Assembly: GCF_900129365.1 (NCBI RefSeq)
Contig: NZ_FQVM01000017.1
Location: 1-51,992 of the forward strand
Length of the DNA: 51,992 nucleotides
Reading direction: 5' to 3'
DNA from: Clostridium fallax
Lineage (GTDB): Bacteria > Bacillota > Clostridia > Clostridiales > Clostridiaceae
Under the pieces are notes generated by a model that worked only from the letters and a program-made list of their open reading frames with translations, did not search any database and was not told the DNA's origin. Both the position numbers and the translations under genes were made by a program. Numbering within the stretch: the stretch's first letter is position 1; each line of letters opens with the position of its first letter. Shown here piece after piece: positions 17,736 to 24,814 of the stretch.

Positions 17736-19071
17736 GTTCTACATCTCCTTTCTTAATTACTATTGATTTTTCATTTATTTCTAAAACAGTTCCATCAATA
17801 GGTGAATGTAAGTCTACTCCTAATTCTTTTTCATGAGAAGCTGCTATAACTTGATACTTTTTCACCTTCTCTAAAGGCTTTACTTTCGCCTTTGGCTTTT
17901 GCCCTAAAGATTGATTTAAAGCTATTTTTAAAATTTTAAAATCAATATTTTTTTCTATTATATCTAAGTTTTTATCATAGTTAATTAAATCTAATCTATT
18001 TAATACTCTACTTACTGGTACTCTTTTATATTCTCTACTTTCATTAACCTTAAGATTTTTATTTTTATTTAACTTTACTCCATTTTCTCTAAGTTTTGCT
18101 TTTAGGGATGATATTATTCTCTTTGGATCTAAGCTTTGATGACAAGCATAAACAGAACATAAATTACATTCAGAGCAAGCTAAAGCATTAACAAAAACAT
18201 TTATATTGTTTTCATCTTTAAAGGCTAAAGAATTCATTATCCTGTGAGGCTCAATAGAATGTCCTAATAAATTTCTAGGGCATAAATCTGTACAAACTCT
18301 GCATTGAGAACAAATAGACATGGTTCTTTTTATATCAATACTTAATTCCTTTTCTCTTAATTCAATTGCCTTATTATCCTTAGGCAATAAAAATATTCCC
18401 TTTACAGTTTTAGTTACTGTTTCATTAATATTTCCTAATCTTCCTGTCATAGGACCACCAACTAATAATTTAAAATCCTTTATTGTAGCTCCTCCAGCTT
18501 CTTTAATTAAATCATTAAAACTAATTCCTATAGGAACCTTTAAGATAAGTGGATTTTTAACTTCTCCTCCGATAGTTATATATTTCTCTATAACAGGTCT
18601 ATTTTGGAAAACTCCGTTATAAATATTTAAGGCTGTTTCTACATTTATAACTATAACTCCTACTTCTAATGGAATTCCTCCCTGAGGTACTAATAGTCCT
18701 GTGCTTTCATAAATTAAAACAACTTCATCTCCAATAGGATACCCATCTTTTAAAGTTACCTTTTTTAAATTCTTAAAATTATCTATAAAAAAATCTATAG
18801 CTTCATTTGCCTCTTTATAATTTTCTTTTATGGCAATAATGCCCTCTTCTGCTTCTAGTGTTTCTAAAAGAAACTCTAATCCTTTTAAAACTTCATAAGC
18901 TTTATTTTTTAATATATTTCTATCTACTTTAAATAAAGGTTCACATTCAGCTCCATTTAATATAATTTTTTTTACTCCATCACTAAGTTTCCCATAGGTA
19001 GGAAAACCTGCTCCACCAGCTCCTACTATACCCATTTTTTTTAAAAGATTTCTTAATTCCTTTAATAGCAT
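17728..19071 (-). CDS. pduS: RnfC-like flavo-iron-sulphur protein PduS
   Basis: 447 residues. The N-terminal RnfC/NuoF-like region has GIVGAGGAGFPTYGKL and NGAECEPL; a SLBB-type region follows; two 4Fe-4S motifs are seen: CSQCRVCTDLCP and CSECNLCSVYACH. The C-terminus has a short barrel-sandwich-like tail (DLHSPIDGTVLEI). In Pdu compartments PduS is a cobalamin reductase that recycles cob(III) to lower states and docks to PduT. The start follows AGGATGG closely; an ATG start is used. Confidence 0.92.
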   Translation of the reverse strand: MLLKELRNLLKKMGIVGAGGAGFPTYGKLSDGVKKIILNGAECEPLFKVDRNILKNKAYEVLKGLEFLLETLEAEEGIIAIKENYKEANEAIDFFIDNFKNLKKVTLKDGYPIGDEVVLIYESTGLLVPQGGIPLEVGVIVINVETALNIYNGVFQNRPVIEKYITIGGEVKNPLILKVPIGISFNDLIKEAGGATIKDFKLLVGGPMTGRLGNINETVTKTVKGIFLLPKDNKAIELREKELSIDIKRTMSICSQCRVCTDLCPRNLLGHSIEPHRIMNSLAFKDENNINVFVNALACSECNLCSVYACHQSLDPKRIISSLKAKLRENGVKLNKNKNLKVNESREYKRVPVSRVLNRLDLINYDKNLDIIEKNIDFKILKIALNQSLGQKPKAKVKPLEKVKKYQVIAASHEKELGVDLHSPIDGTVLEINEKSIVIKKGDVELE

Positions 19072-19091
19072 CTTAATCCATCCTTTTTATA

Positions 19092-19340
19092 TTATTCATC
19101 TACTATTCCTACTATAGCTGCATCAATAGGCATATCTTGTTTTTTTAAACCAACTTTAGCATTTGATCCTAAAGTAACTACTACTAAACTTTCAATTCCT
19201 GCCCCTACTCTATCAATAGCTACTATATTTTTTCCTAAATTATATTCATCTAAAGGCTTTACTATTAAAAGCTTGTATCCCATTAAAGAATCTTCTTTTC
19301 TTGTACTTACAATATTTCCTATAACAGTACCTAAAATCAT
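19092..19340 (-). CDS. pduN: Pentameric vertex shell protein (EutN/CcmL family, PduN)
   Basis: 82 residues. The start MILGTVIGNIVSTRK and the region LLIVKPL, DRVGAGIESLVVVTLGS match the EutN/CcmL fold that caps the 12 vertices of the shell. Usual family length is 80-100. Downstream of pduL and separated from it by a hairpin (19363-19395). Few copies are needed per shell. Confidence 0.92.
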   Translation of the reverse strand: MILGTVIGNIVSTRKEDSLMGYKLLIVKPLDEYNLGKNIVAIDRVGAGIESLVVVTLGSNAKVGLKKQDMPIDAAIVGIVDE

Positions 19341-19362
19341 TTTTATTACACCTTTCTTATTA

Positions 19363-19395
19363 TAATGGTGATGGATTAACCATCCATCACCATTA
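19363..19395 (-). repeat. Intercistronic hairpin between pduL and pduN
   Basis: Perfect 13-bp inverted repeat TAATGGTGATGGA / TCCATCACCATTA (19363-19375, 19383-19395) with a 7-base loop. It overlaps the pduL stop codon. No T-run follows on the minus strand. Likely lowers or separates expression of the last three genes. Confidence 0.75.
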
Positions 19396-20031
19396 AGTTA
19401 ATAACTGAACAAAGTCTCCACTTTTTATATTTAAAGCATTAGCTTCATCAGTGTCTATATGAATTTCTAAATTATAATTTTCATTAACTCTTACCTCTAT
19501 ATCCTCTAAAACCCCAGCTCTTTCTCCTTTTACTCTTACAGAAATTCTACTATTTTCTATACCTAAAATCTTTCTATCATTAGGACTCATATGAATATGC
19601 CTTTTCGCAATTATACATCCTTCTTTTTTTCTTACTACTCCTTTAGGTCCTATAATAGTTATAGCTGCTGAATTTCTTATATCACCAGAGATTCTTATAG
19701 GTGCTTTTACTCCTAAAAAAACTGCATCAGTAGAAGAAATCTCAACCTGAGTATCTTTTCTAGTAGGTCCTAAAACTCTAACCTTTTCTATAGCCTTTAA
19801 CTTATCACCTACTATTGTAACAGTTTCCTCTGCAGCAAAATCTCCAGCCATCAATTCTTTTTTTATATTTAATTTATAATTTTCTCCAAATAAAATTTCT
19901 AAATCTTCTTTGCTTAAATGAACATGCCTTCCGGAAACTCCAACTTTTATATTATTAAAATTATTATTTTTTTCTTTTATCTCATTTAAAACTGCATCTT
20001 TTATTAAATTTATAATGCATTCATTATTCAT
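19393..20031 (-). CDS. pduL: Phosphate propanoyltransferase PduL
   Basis: 212 residues. Converts propionyl-CoA to propionyl-phosphate and recycles CoA inside the compartment. The zinc-ligand motifs VSGRHVHLS and AKRHIHMSPND mark the two beta-barrel halves. Residues 1-18 form a short amphipathic helix (ECIINLIKDAVLNEI), an encapsulation peptide, and are linked by a flexible Asn-rich segment. The ATG at 20031 is favoured by AGGTG upstream; a GTG three codons earlier is the alternative. No propionate kinase gene is nearby, so an acetate kinase elsewhere probably makes ATP from the product. Confidence 0.93.
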   Translation of the reverse strand: MNNECIINLIKDAVLNEIKEKNNNFNNIKVGVSGRHVHLSKEDLEILFGENYKLNIKKELMAGDFAAEETVTIVGDKLKAIEKVRVLGPTRKDTQVEISSTDAVFLGVKAPIRISGDIRNSAAITIIGPKGVVRKKEGCIIAKRHIHMSPNDRKILGIENSRISVRVKGERAGVLEDIEVRVNENYNLEIHIDTDEANALNIKSGDFVQLLT

Positions 20032-20043
20032 AAAAATCACCTA

Positions 20044-20322
20044 TTACTCTTTTTTAGGTAGTATTCCTTCAACGGTTTGATGAGGTCTTGGAATCACATG
20101 CACTGCTACAATCTCTCCTAGTGTACTTGCTACATTAGTTCCAGCTTCTGTTGCAGCCTTTACCGCTCCAACATCTCCTCTTACTATAACAGTAACTAAT
20201 CCTGATCCTATTTTTTCTGTTCCTATTAGTTCTACATTTGCAGCTTTAACCATTGCATCTGCTGCTTCTATTGCTGCTACTAACCCTCTTGTCTCTATCA
20301 TTCCTAATGATTGTTGCCCCAT
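20044..20322 (-). CDS. Hexameric BMC shell protein (PduA/PduJ-like)
   Basis: 92 residues, one BMC domain: LGMIETRGLVAAIEAADAM, IGSGLVTVIVRGDVGAVKAATEAG, VAVHVIPRPH. This is the canonical major facet hexamer. The start at 20322 is used because GGAGG lies upstream of it and an in-frame ATG seven codons earlier precedes that ribosome site. Very similar to the product of 20701-20979, so the two are probably recent duplicates. Ends 12 bases before pduL. Confidence 0.93.
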   Translation of the reverse strand: MGQQSLGMIETRGLVAAIEAADAMVKAANVELIGTEKIGSGLVTVIVRGDVGAVKAATEAGTNVASTLGEIVAVHVIPRPHQTVEGILPKKE

Positions 20323-20388
20323 AAAATCATCCTCCATTTTCATAGATTTTATAACCTTTAATTATTAAGATAAAATTTTTTTATTTTA

Positions 20389-20694
20389 TTATGAGATCCT
20401 ATTAAATTTTAAAGAACTTTTTTGTAATAACTTAATTATTTCTTCATGAGGTTTTGGAATTACTGCTTTAGCAACTGCCTTAGTTATATTATTGGCAGCT
20501 TTAGATCCACTTTCTATCGCTAAAATAACACTATCAACTTTCCCTTGAACAACTACAGTAACTAACCTTCCACCTAGTTTCTTTTCCATTGTTACAAAGG
20601 ATACATTAGAAGTTTTAATCATTGAATCTAAAGCCTTTAAAGATGCAACAACTCCGACTACCTCAATAATTCCTAATGCCTCTATTTTTTTCAT
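20389..20694 (-). CDS. Divergent hexameric BMC shell protein
   Basis: 101 residues with one BMC domain (ALGIIEVVGVVASLKALDSM, GGRLVTVVVQGKVDSVILAIESG, KAVIPKPH). It lacks the ETRG sequence of the two PduA-like proteins and its expected pore segment differs (KLGGRL instead of KIGSGL). The C-terminal tail is about 15 residues longer (LLQKSSLKFNRIS). Sits between the two PduA-like genes. A specialised pore or edge role is possible but not shown. Confidence 0.88.
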   Translation of the reverse strand: MKKIEALGIIEVVGVVASLKALDSMIKTSNVSFVTMEKKLGGRLVTVVVQGKVDSVILAIESGSKAANNITKAVAKAVIPKPHEEIIKLLQKSSLKFNRIS

Positions 20695-20700
20695 TTTAAT

Positions 20701-20979
20701 TTATTCTGTTTTAGGAAGAATTGTTTCAACATCTCCATTAGGTCTTGGAATTACATGAACAGCAACTACCTCTCCTAATCTTGATGCGGAACTTGCTCCA
20801 ACCTCCGTTGCAGCTTTCACAGCTCCAACATCTCCTCTTACCATTATTGTTACTAAACCTGAACCTATTTTTTCTGTTCCTATTAAAGTTACATCCGCCG
20901 CTTTAACCATAGCATCTGCTGCCTCTATTGCAGCTACTAAACCTCTTGTTTCTACCATTCCTAAAGCCTCTTGTTTCAT
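20701..20979 (-). CDS. Hexameric BMC shell protein (PduA/PduJ-like)
   Basis: 92 residues, canonical BMC domain (ALGMVETRGLVAAIEAADAM, KIGSGLVTIMVRGDVGAVKAATEVG, VAVHVIPRPN). Start at 20979: AGGAGG is 9 bases ahead of this ATG but directly abuts an in-frame ATG three codons earlier. Near-duplicate of the product of 20044-20322. Together they are the likely bulk of the shell facets. Confidence 0.93.
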   Translation of the reverse strand: MKQEALGMVETRGLVAAIEAADAMVKAADVTLIGTEKIGSGLVTIMVRGDVGAVKAATEVGASSASRLGEVVAVHVIPRPNGDVETILPKTE

Positions 20980-20999
20980 AAAACCCATCCTCCTAAAAT

Positions 21000-21308
21000 T
21001 TATTTATTAATACAACTTTTTTTAATTAAAAAATCTATCGAATTATCAATTTTTGGTATTATTGTTTTAGAGTTTACTGATGTAATCTTATTTGCAGCTT
21101 TTTCAGCTGCTTTTATAGCTACTTCTATATCAGAAATACTTCCTTTAAGCTTTACCATTATAAGTACAGGAACTAAAAGCTTATCTGCATTAGCTGGCTT
21201 ATTATTATCAATAGCCTCAATAGTTACGTTGGCAGCTTTACAGGCTGCATCTGCTGCTACTATAGCTGCTGTTAACCCAAAAACTTCAATTATGCCTACT
21301 GCATTCAT
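21000..21308 (-). CDS. BMC-domain shell protein with an extended loop
   Basis: 102 residues. BMC features are clear (AVGIIEVFGLTAAIVAADAACKAANV, IEVAIKAAEKAANKITSV, KTIIPKID), but the segment between the first helix and central strand is longer than in PduA (IDNNKPANADKLLVPVLIMVKL). Tail ends in a Cys-containing SCINK. Comparable insertions occur in shell proteins of fucose/rhamnose and ethanolamine compartments. First shell gene in transcription order, right after the alcohol dehydrogenase gene. Confidence 0.85.
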   Translation of the reverse strand: MNAVGIIEVFGLTAAIVAADAACKAANVTIEAIDNNKPANADKLLVPVLIMVKLKGSISDIEVAIKAAEKAANKITSVNSKTIIPKIDNSIDFLIKKSCINK

Positions 21309-21320
21309 AGTAATACCTCT

Positions 21321-22526
21321 TTATTTGTTCACTATTGCAATTTTAAGTCCTTTTTGTTTTATATTTAATTCAATGCCCTCTTCTAAATTTTCTAAAGGTA
21401 ATTTATGAGTAATTAATTCTTTTATAGGAAGTCCAATTCCTATAGCTCTCTTTAAAAAGTCAAAGGTTTCTAAATAATCCTGTGGAGTATATACCCAAGA
21501 TCCTACAATAGTTATTTCTTTATTACATATATCAAAGTGAGGATTTATTGTTGCATCACCATTATCTACAAAAAATCCTACTTCACAAAGTCCTCCACCT
21601 CTTTTTATAAATTTTAAAATACCTGATGCTGCCTTAGGAACTCCTGTACATTGGAATGCAAAATCAACTCCTAACCCTTCAGTAACTTCTTTAACCTTAC
21701 CTAAAGTTTCATCAAAGCTTGAACTCTCCATTATATTTATAGTAGTATTTGCTCCTAATTTTTTAGCCATTTTTAATCTACATTCATTTCCATCTACTGC
21801 AATTATATTTTCTATTCCTAAACTTCTTATAACTGATATTAAAAGTAATCCTATTGGTCCACACCCTTGTACTAAAACCTTAGAATTAAATTTTAAAAGT
21901 CCTGTGCTTTTTGCTCTTTCAACTGCGTGAACAACTACAGCACTAGGCTCAATTAAAATTCTTAAATCTAAATCCATATGAGAAACATTAAAAATTGTTG
22001 AATTTTTTCTTATAACTATATATTCACTAAACCATCCATTTAAATGTTTTTCATCATCACTTATAAGGCCATATATTCCTGAGTTTTCACATAAATTAGT
22101 TCTATTAGGATGATTTAAGCATATATCACACTCTCCACAAGGTATTACACAGGTAACTACTTTATCTCCTACTTTTAAAGATTTTCCTGCTGAATCTTTA
22201 GTTACATTTTTTCCAAGTTTTATAATCTCTCCAGTTCCTTCATGACCTAAAACTAAAGGTGCTAAGTTAAAAGGGTCTCCTTTATATTCATGAATATCAG
22301 TTCCACATATTCCACATCCCTCTACCTTAACTAAAATCTCGTCATCATTTATTTCTGGTATTTTAAATTCTTTTATTTCTATTTTTTTAGCTTCCTTTAA
22401 CATTGCTACCTTAGATATATTTATTTCTTTCTTTTCTACTTTTTCGACAGAATTTTTTTCAGAAGATGTCATTTCTTTTATTATGCTTTTTACTATTTCT
22501 TCAATATTTATATTATTAACTTCCAT
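21321..22526 (-). CDS. Zinc-dependent alcohol dehydrogenase with N-terminal encapsulation peptide
   Basis: 401 residues, MDR (medium-chain) family. An N-terminal helix (residues 5-18, NINIEEIVKSIIKEM) and a linker precede the enzyme. Catalytic zinc motifs CGICGTDIHEYKG and GHEGTGEI; structural zinc site CGECDICLNHPNRTNLC; Rossmann region VLVQGCGPIGLLLI. It takes the place of the iron-type PduQ in typical Pdu operons. Likely reduces propionaldehyde to propanol and recycles NADH; it could also reduce lactaldehyde to propanediol, the step missing elsewhere in the window. Substrate is inferred. Confidence 0.88.
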   Translation of the reverse strand: MEVNNINIEEIVKSIIKEMTSSEKNSVEKVEKKEINISKVAMLKEAKKIEIKEFKIPEINDDEILVKVEGCGICGTDIHEYKGDPFNLAPLVLGHEGTGEIIKLGKNVTKDSAGKSLKVGDKVVTCVIPCGECDICLNHPNRTNLCENSGIYGLISDDEKHLNGWFSEYIVIRKNSTIFNVSHMDLDLRILIEPSAVVVHAVERAKSTGLLKFNSKVLVQGCGPIGLLLISVIRSLGIENIIAVDGNECRLKMAKKLGANTTINIMESSSFDETLGKVKEVTEGLGVDFAFQCTGVPKAASGILKFIKRGGGLCEVGFFVDNGDATINPHFDICNKEITIVGSWVYTPQDYLETFDFLKRAIGIGLPIKELITHKLPLENLEEGIELNIKQKGLKIAIVNK

Positions 22527-22536
22527 AAAAGCCCTC

Positions 22537-23964
22537 CTATCTTATTGATAATCCATCAGATAATACGCATCTTCTGTTTTTAGTGAAAGTTTTTGCTGAT
22601 GTAAGTCCCTCTCCAGTTTTACTTGCTATAGTAAATGTTACATATCCTTCTGAATCTACTCCTAAAGCAGAATAAGAAGGTGCATTTTTAACAAATATAG
22701 CTGTATCTATAGCTCTTGCAAATTTAGTTAAATTATCAATATTTTTAGAGTGCATATGAGCTGAATGTCTATTGCCATTTTCTAGTTCAATAGCATATTC
22801 CATAGCCTCATTAAAATTTTCTGCTCTTACTATACCTAAAATTGGCATCATAAGTTCTTCTTTTATTAAGATATTATCCTTAGATCCTTCAAATATAATA
22901 CATCTTTTAGAATCACAAACTTCTATTCCTATTGCCTTTAATATTACTTTTGCATCTTTTCCAACAAATTTTCTATTTAAAATTATTTTTCCATTACTCT
23001 TTATAAGCACAGTATCCTCTAACTTTTTAATGATTTTTTTATCATTTATATAATAGGCACCGTTTTTAATCATTTCTCCTATTAAATCATCACAAATTTC
23101 ACTTACTGCAATAACTTCTTTTTCAGCTATACAAGGAAGATTATTATCAAAAGTAGCTCCCTTAATAATATCTATTGCTGCCTTTTTTATGTTTGCAGTT
23201 TCATCTACGATTACTGGAGGATTACCTGCCCCAGCACCTAAAGCTCTTTTTCCTGAAGATAATGCTTCTTTAACAACAGAAGGACCACCTGTTGCTGAAA
23301 TAAGTGCTATATCCTTATGCTCCATTAAAGCCTTTGTACCTTCTATAGATGGTTTTTTTATGGATACCACTATATTTTCTGGTCCACCTACTTCTACAGA
23401 AGCTTCATTTACTAATTTAACTGCTAAATTAGAGCAATTTACTGAATTAGGATGTGGAGCAAACACTACTGTATTTCCTGCTGCTATCATTCCTATAGAA
23501 TTACATAAAACAGTTGCAGTAGGATTAGTTGATGGTGTTATAGCTGCAATAATCCCAAAAGGCCCTTGTTCTATTAATGTTAATCCACCATCTCCACTCC
23601 AAGCTGTAGTTTTTAAATCTTCTGTCCCTGGTGTTTTTTCTGCAATTAATTTATGTTTTATTATCTTATCTTCTACTCTTCCCATTCCAGTTTCTTCTAC
23701 TGCTAAATTCGATAAATATTCTGCATTTTCCACACATTTTTTTCTTATATTATTAACTATCTCTTCTCTTTTACCTATGGATAATTTCCTTAGTTTTTTA
23801 AAAGCTTCTTTCGCTTTACTTATTGCAATTTCCATATTTTCAAAGATATATAATTCATTAGAACTAGAAATATTATTAATATTTTTTTCTATTAATTCTT
23901 TTTCTTTTAATTCACCTAAAACTTTTTTTATAATCTCTTCAATTACTGCTTCTTTTCTAAACAC
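22537..23964 (-). CDS. pduP: CoA-acylating propionaldehyde dehydrogenase PduP
   Basis: 475 residues, usual for PduP/EutE. Oxidises propionaldehyde to propionyl-CoA with NAD+. An N-terminal encapsulation peptide is visible (AVIEEIIKKVLGELKEK). The catalytic Cys lies in FDNNLPCIAEKEV; cofactor region SATGGPSVVKEAL, and GAGAGNPPVIVDE. The start is GTG with AGGAGG 7 bases upstream; it overlaps the end of the GlcG-domain gene by 22 bases. Produces the CoA ester used by PduL. Confidence 0.95.
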   Translation of the reverse strand: MFRKEAVIEEIIKKVLGELKEKELIEKNINNISSSNELYIFENMEIAISKAKEAFKKLRKLSIGKREEIVNNIRKKCVENAEYLSNLAVEETGMGRVEDKIIKHKLIAEKTPGTEDLKTTAWSGDGGLTLIEQGPFGIIAAITPSTNPTATVLCNSIGMIAAGNTVVFAPHPNSVNCSNLAVKLVNEASVEVGGPENIVVSIKKPSIEGTKALMEHKDIALISATGGPSVVKEALSSGKRALGAGAGNPPVIVDETANIKKAAIDIIKGATFDNNLPCIAEKEVIAVSEICDDLIGEMIKNGAYYINDKKIIKKLEDTVLIKSNGKIILNRKFVGKDAKVILKAIGIEVCDSKRCIIFEGSKDNILIKEELMMPILGIVRAENFNEAMEYAIELENGNRHSAHMHSKNIDNLTKFARAIDTAIFVKNAPSYSALGVDSEGYVTFTIASKTGEGLTSAKTFTKNRRCVLSDGLSIR

Positions 23965-24383
23965 CTAGCTACCTCCTCATAAAGCTTTCTACCATAATCA
24001 GCTAAATAATCATCATAATAGGCGGTACTACCACTTACCCCTATGCCACCTACTACTATGCCTTCGTAATTTTTTAAAGGATATCCACCTGGAAATACAA
24101 CTATCTTGTTATTATTTGTATTATTTATTCCATAAAGTTCTCCTCTATCACAAGATAAATCCTTTAATTCTTTTGTTGACATTCTAACTGTAGCTGCTGT
24201 AAAAGCTTTACTTAATGAAATATCATAACTAGCTGGAAGAGCTCCATCCATAAAGTGTATTGCAATAGGATATCCCCAACTATTTACAATAGAAATAACT
24301 ACAGGTATCTTTTCACTTTTAGCCTTTTTTTCAACTTCTTCTAATATTATTTTGCTTATTTTTAAATTTAAATACCTAATCAT
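23943..24383 (-). CDS. GlcG/HbpS-family protein, stand-alone PduO C-terminal domain
   Basis: 146 residues. The family pattern is clear: VVISIVNSWGYPIAIHFMDGALPASYDISLSKA with AFTAATV, FPGGYPL and VGGIGVSG. This domain forms the C-terminus of PduO, where it is joined to a cobalamin adenosyltransferase, and binds heme in some relatives. Here it stands alone, between pduH and pduP. No adenosyltransferase gene is in the window. A role in cofactor handling is inferred; the exact function of the domain is unsettled. Confidence 0.85.
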   Translation of the reverse strand: MIRYLNLKISKIILEEVEKKAKSEKIPVVISIVNSWGYPIAIHFMDGALPASYDISLSKAFTAATVRMSTKELKDLSCDRGELYGINNTNNNKIVVFPGGYPLKNYEGIVVGGIGVSGSTAYYDDYLADYGRKLYEEVARCLEKKQ

Positions 24384-24696
24384 TCCACTCTCCCTTTAAT
24401 GGAAGCTTTTTTATAAATCTACCTATATCCCTTGAAAATTTACTTAATCTAAAATTTTCATAATTTCTTATATAAAATAGTTTTTCTATATTTTTATCAA
24501 AACTTTTAACTAAAACCTTATTATTTTTTATTACTACTCCTAGCTGAAAAGGCAAATTACTTAATTCATATAGATAAAAGCTTTCTAAATTTTTTATTTC
24601 ATATCTAATGCCTTCTTCCTCTATTCCTGATAAAAATTCAAAAGAAAATTCACTTTCATAGTCTATAAATATTTTCAAAAGATATTTGTTGCCCAT
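24376..24696 (-). CDS. pduH: Diol dehydratase reactivase small subunit, PduH-like
   Basis: 106 residues, slightly short for the DdrB/PduH family. Residues 20-35 read EFLSGIEEEGIRYEIK, matching the GIEEEGIP region of small reactivase subunits. The rest is divergent. Its place after pduG and size support the call. Overlaps the next gene by 8 bases. A 118-bp spacer with a hairpin separates it from pduG. Confidence 0.75.
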   Translation of the reverse strand: MGNKYLLKIFIDYESEFSFEFLSGIEEEGIRYEIKNLESFYLYELSNLPFQLGVVIKNNKVLVKSFDKNIEKLFYIRNYENFRLSKFSRDIGRFIKKLPLKGEWND

Positions 24697-24724
24697 ATTT
24701 TAGCCCTTCTATATAATAAAATTT

Positions 24725-24754
24725 AAATTATAAAACTTTTATTTTTTATAATTT
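24725..24754 (-). repeat. A+T-rich hairpin between pduG and pduH
   Basis: Inverted repeat AAATTATAAAA / TTTTATAATTT with an 8-base loop in the 118-bp spacer. A short T-rich stretch follows on the minus strand. It may be a weak attenuator or processing site. Its stability is low because it has no G or C in the stem. Confidence 0.4.
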
Positions 24755-24814
24755 ATAAGTTATTTTACTTTAATATTTCTGTTCAATAGAAAATCACTTG
24801 AAAAATAATAATTA

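Noticed and set aside
23189..23968. A 259-codon open frame on the plus strand opposite pduP
   Set aside because: It mirrors the pduP gene, has biased composition typical of an antisense frame and no ribosome site.
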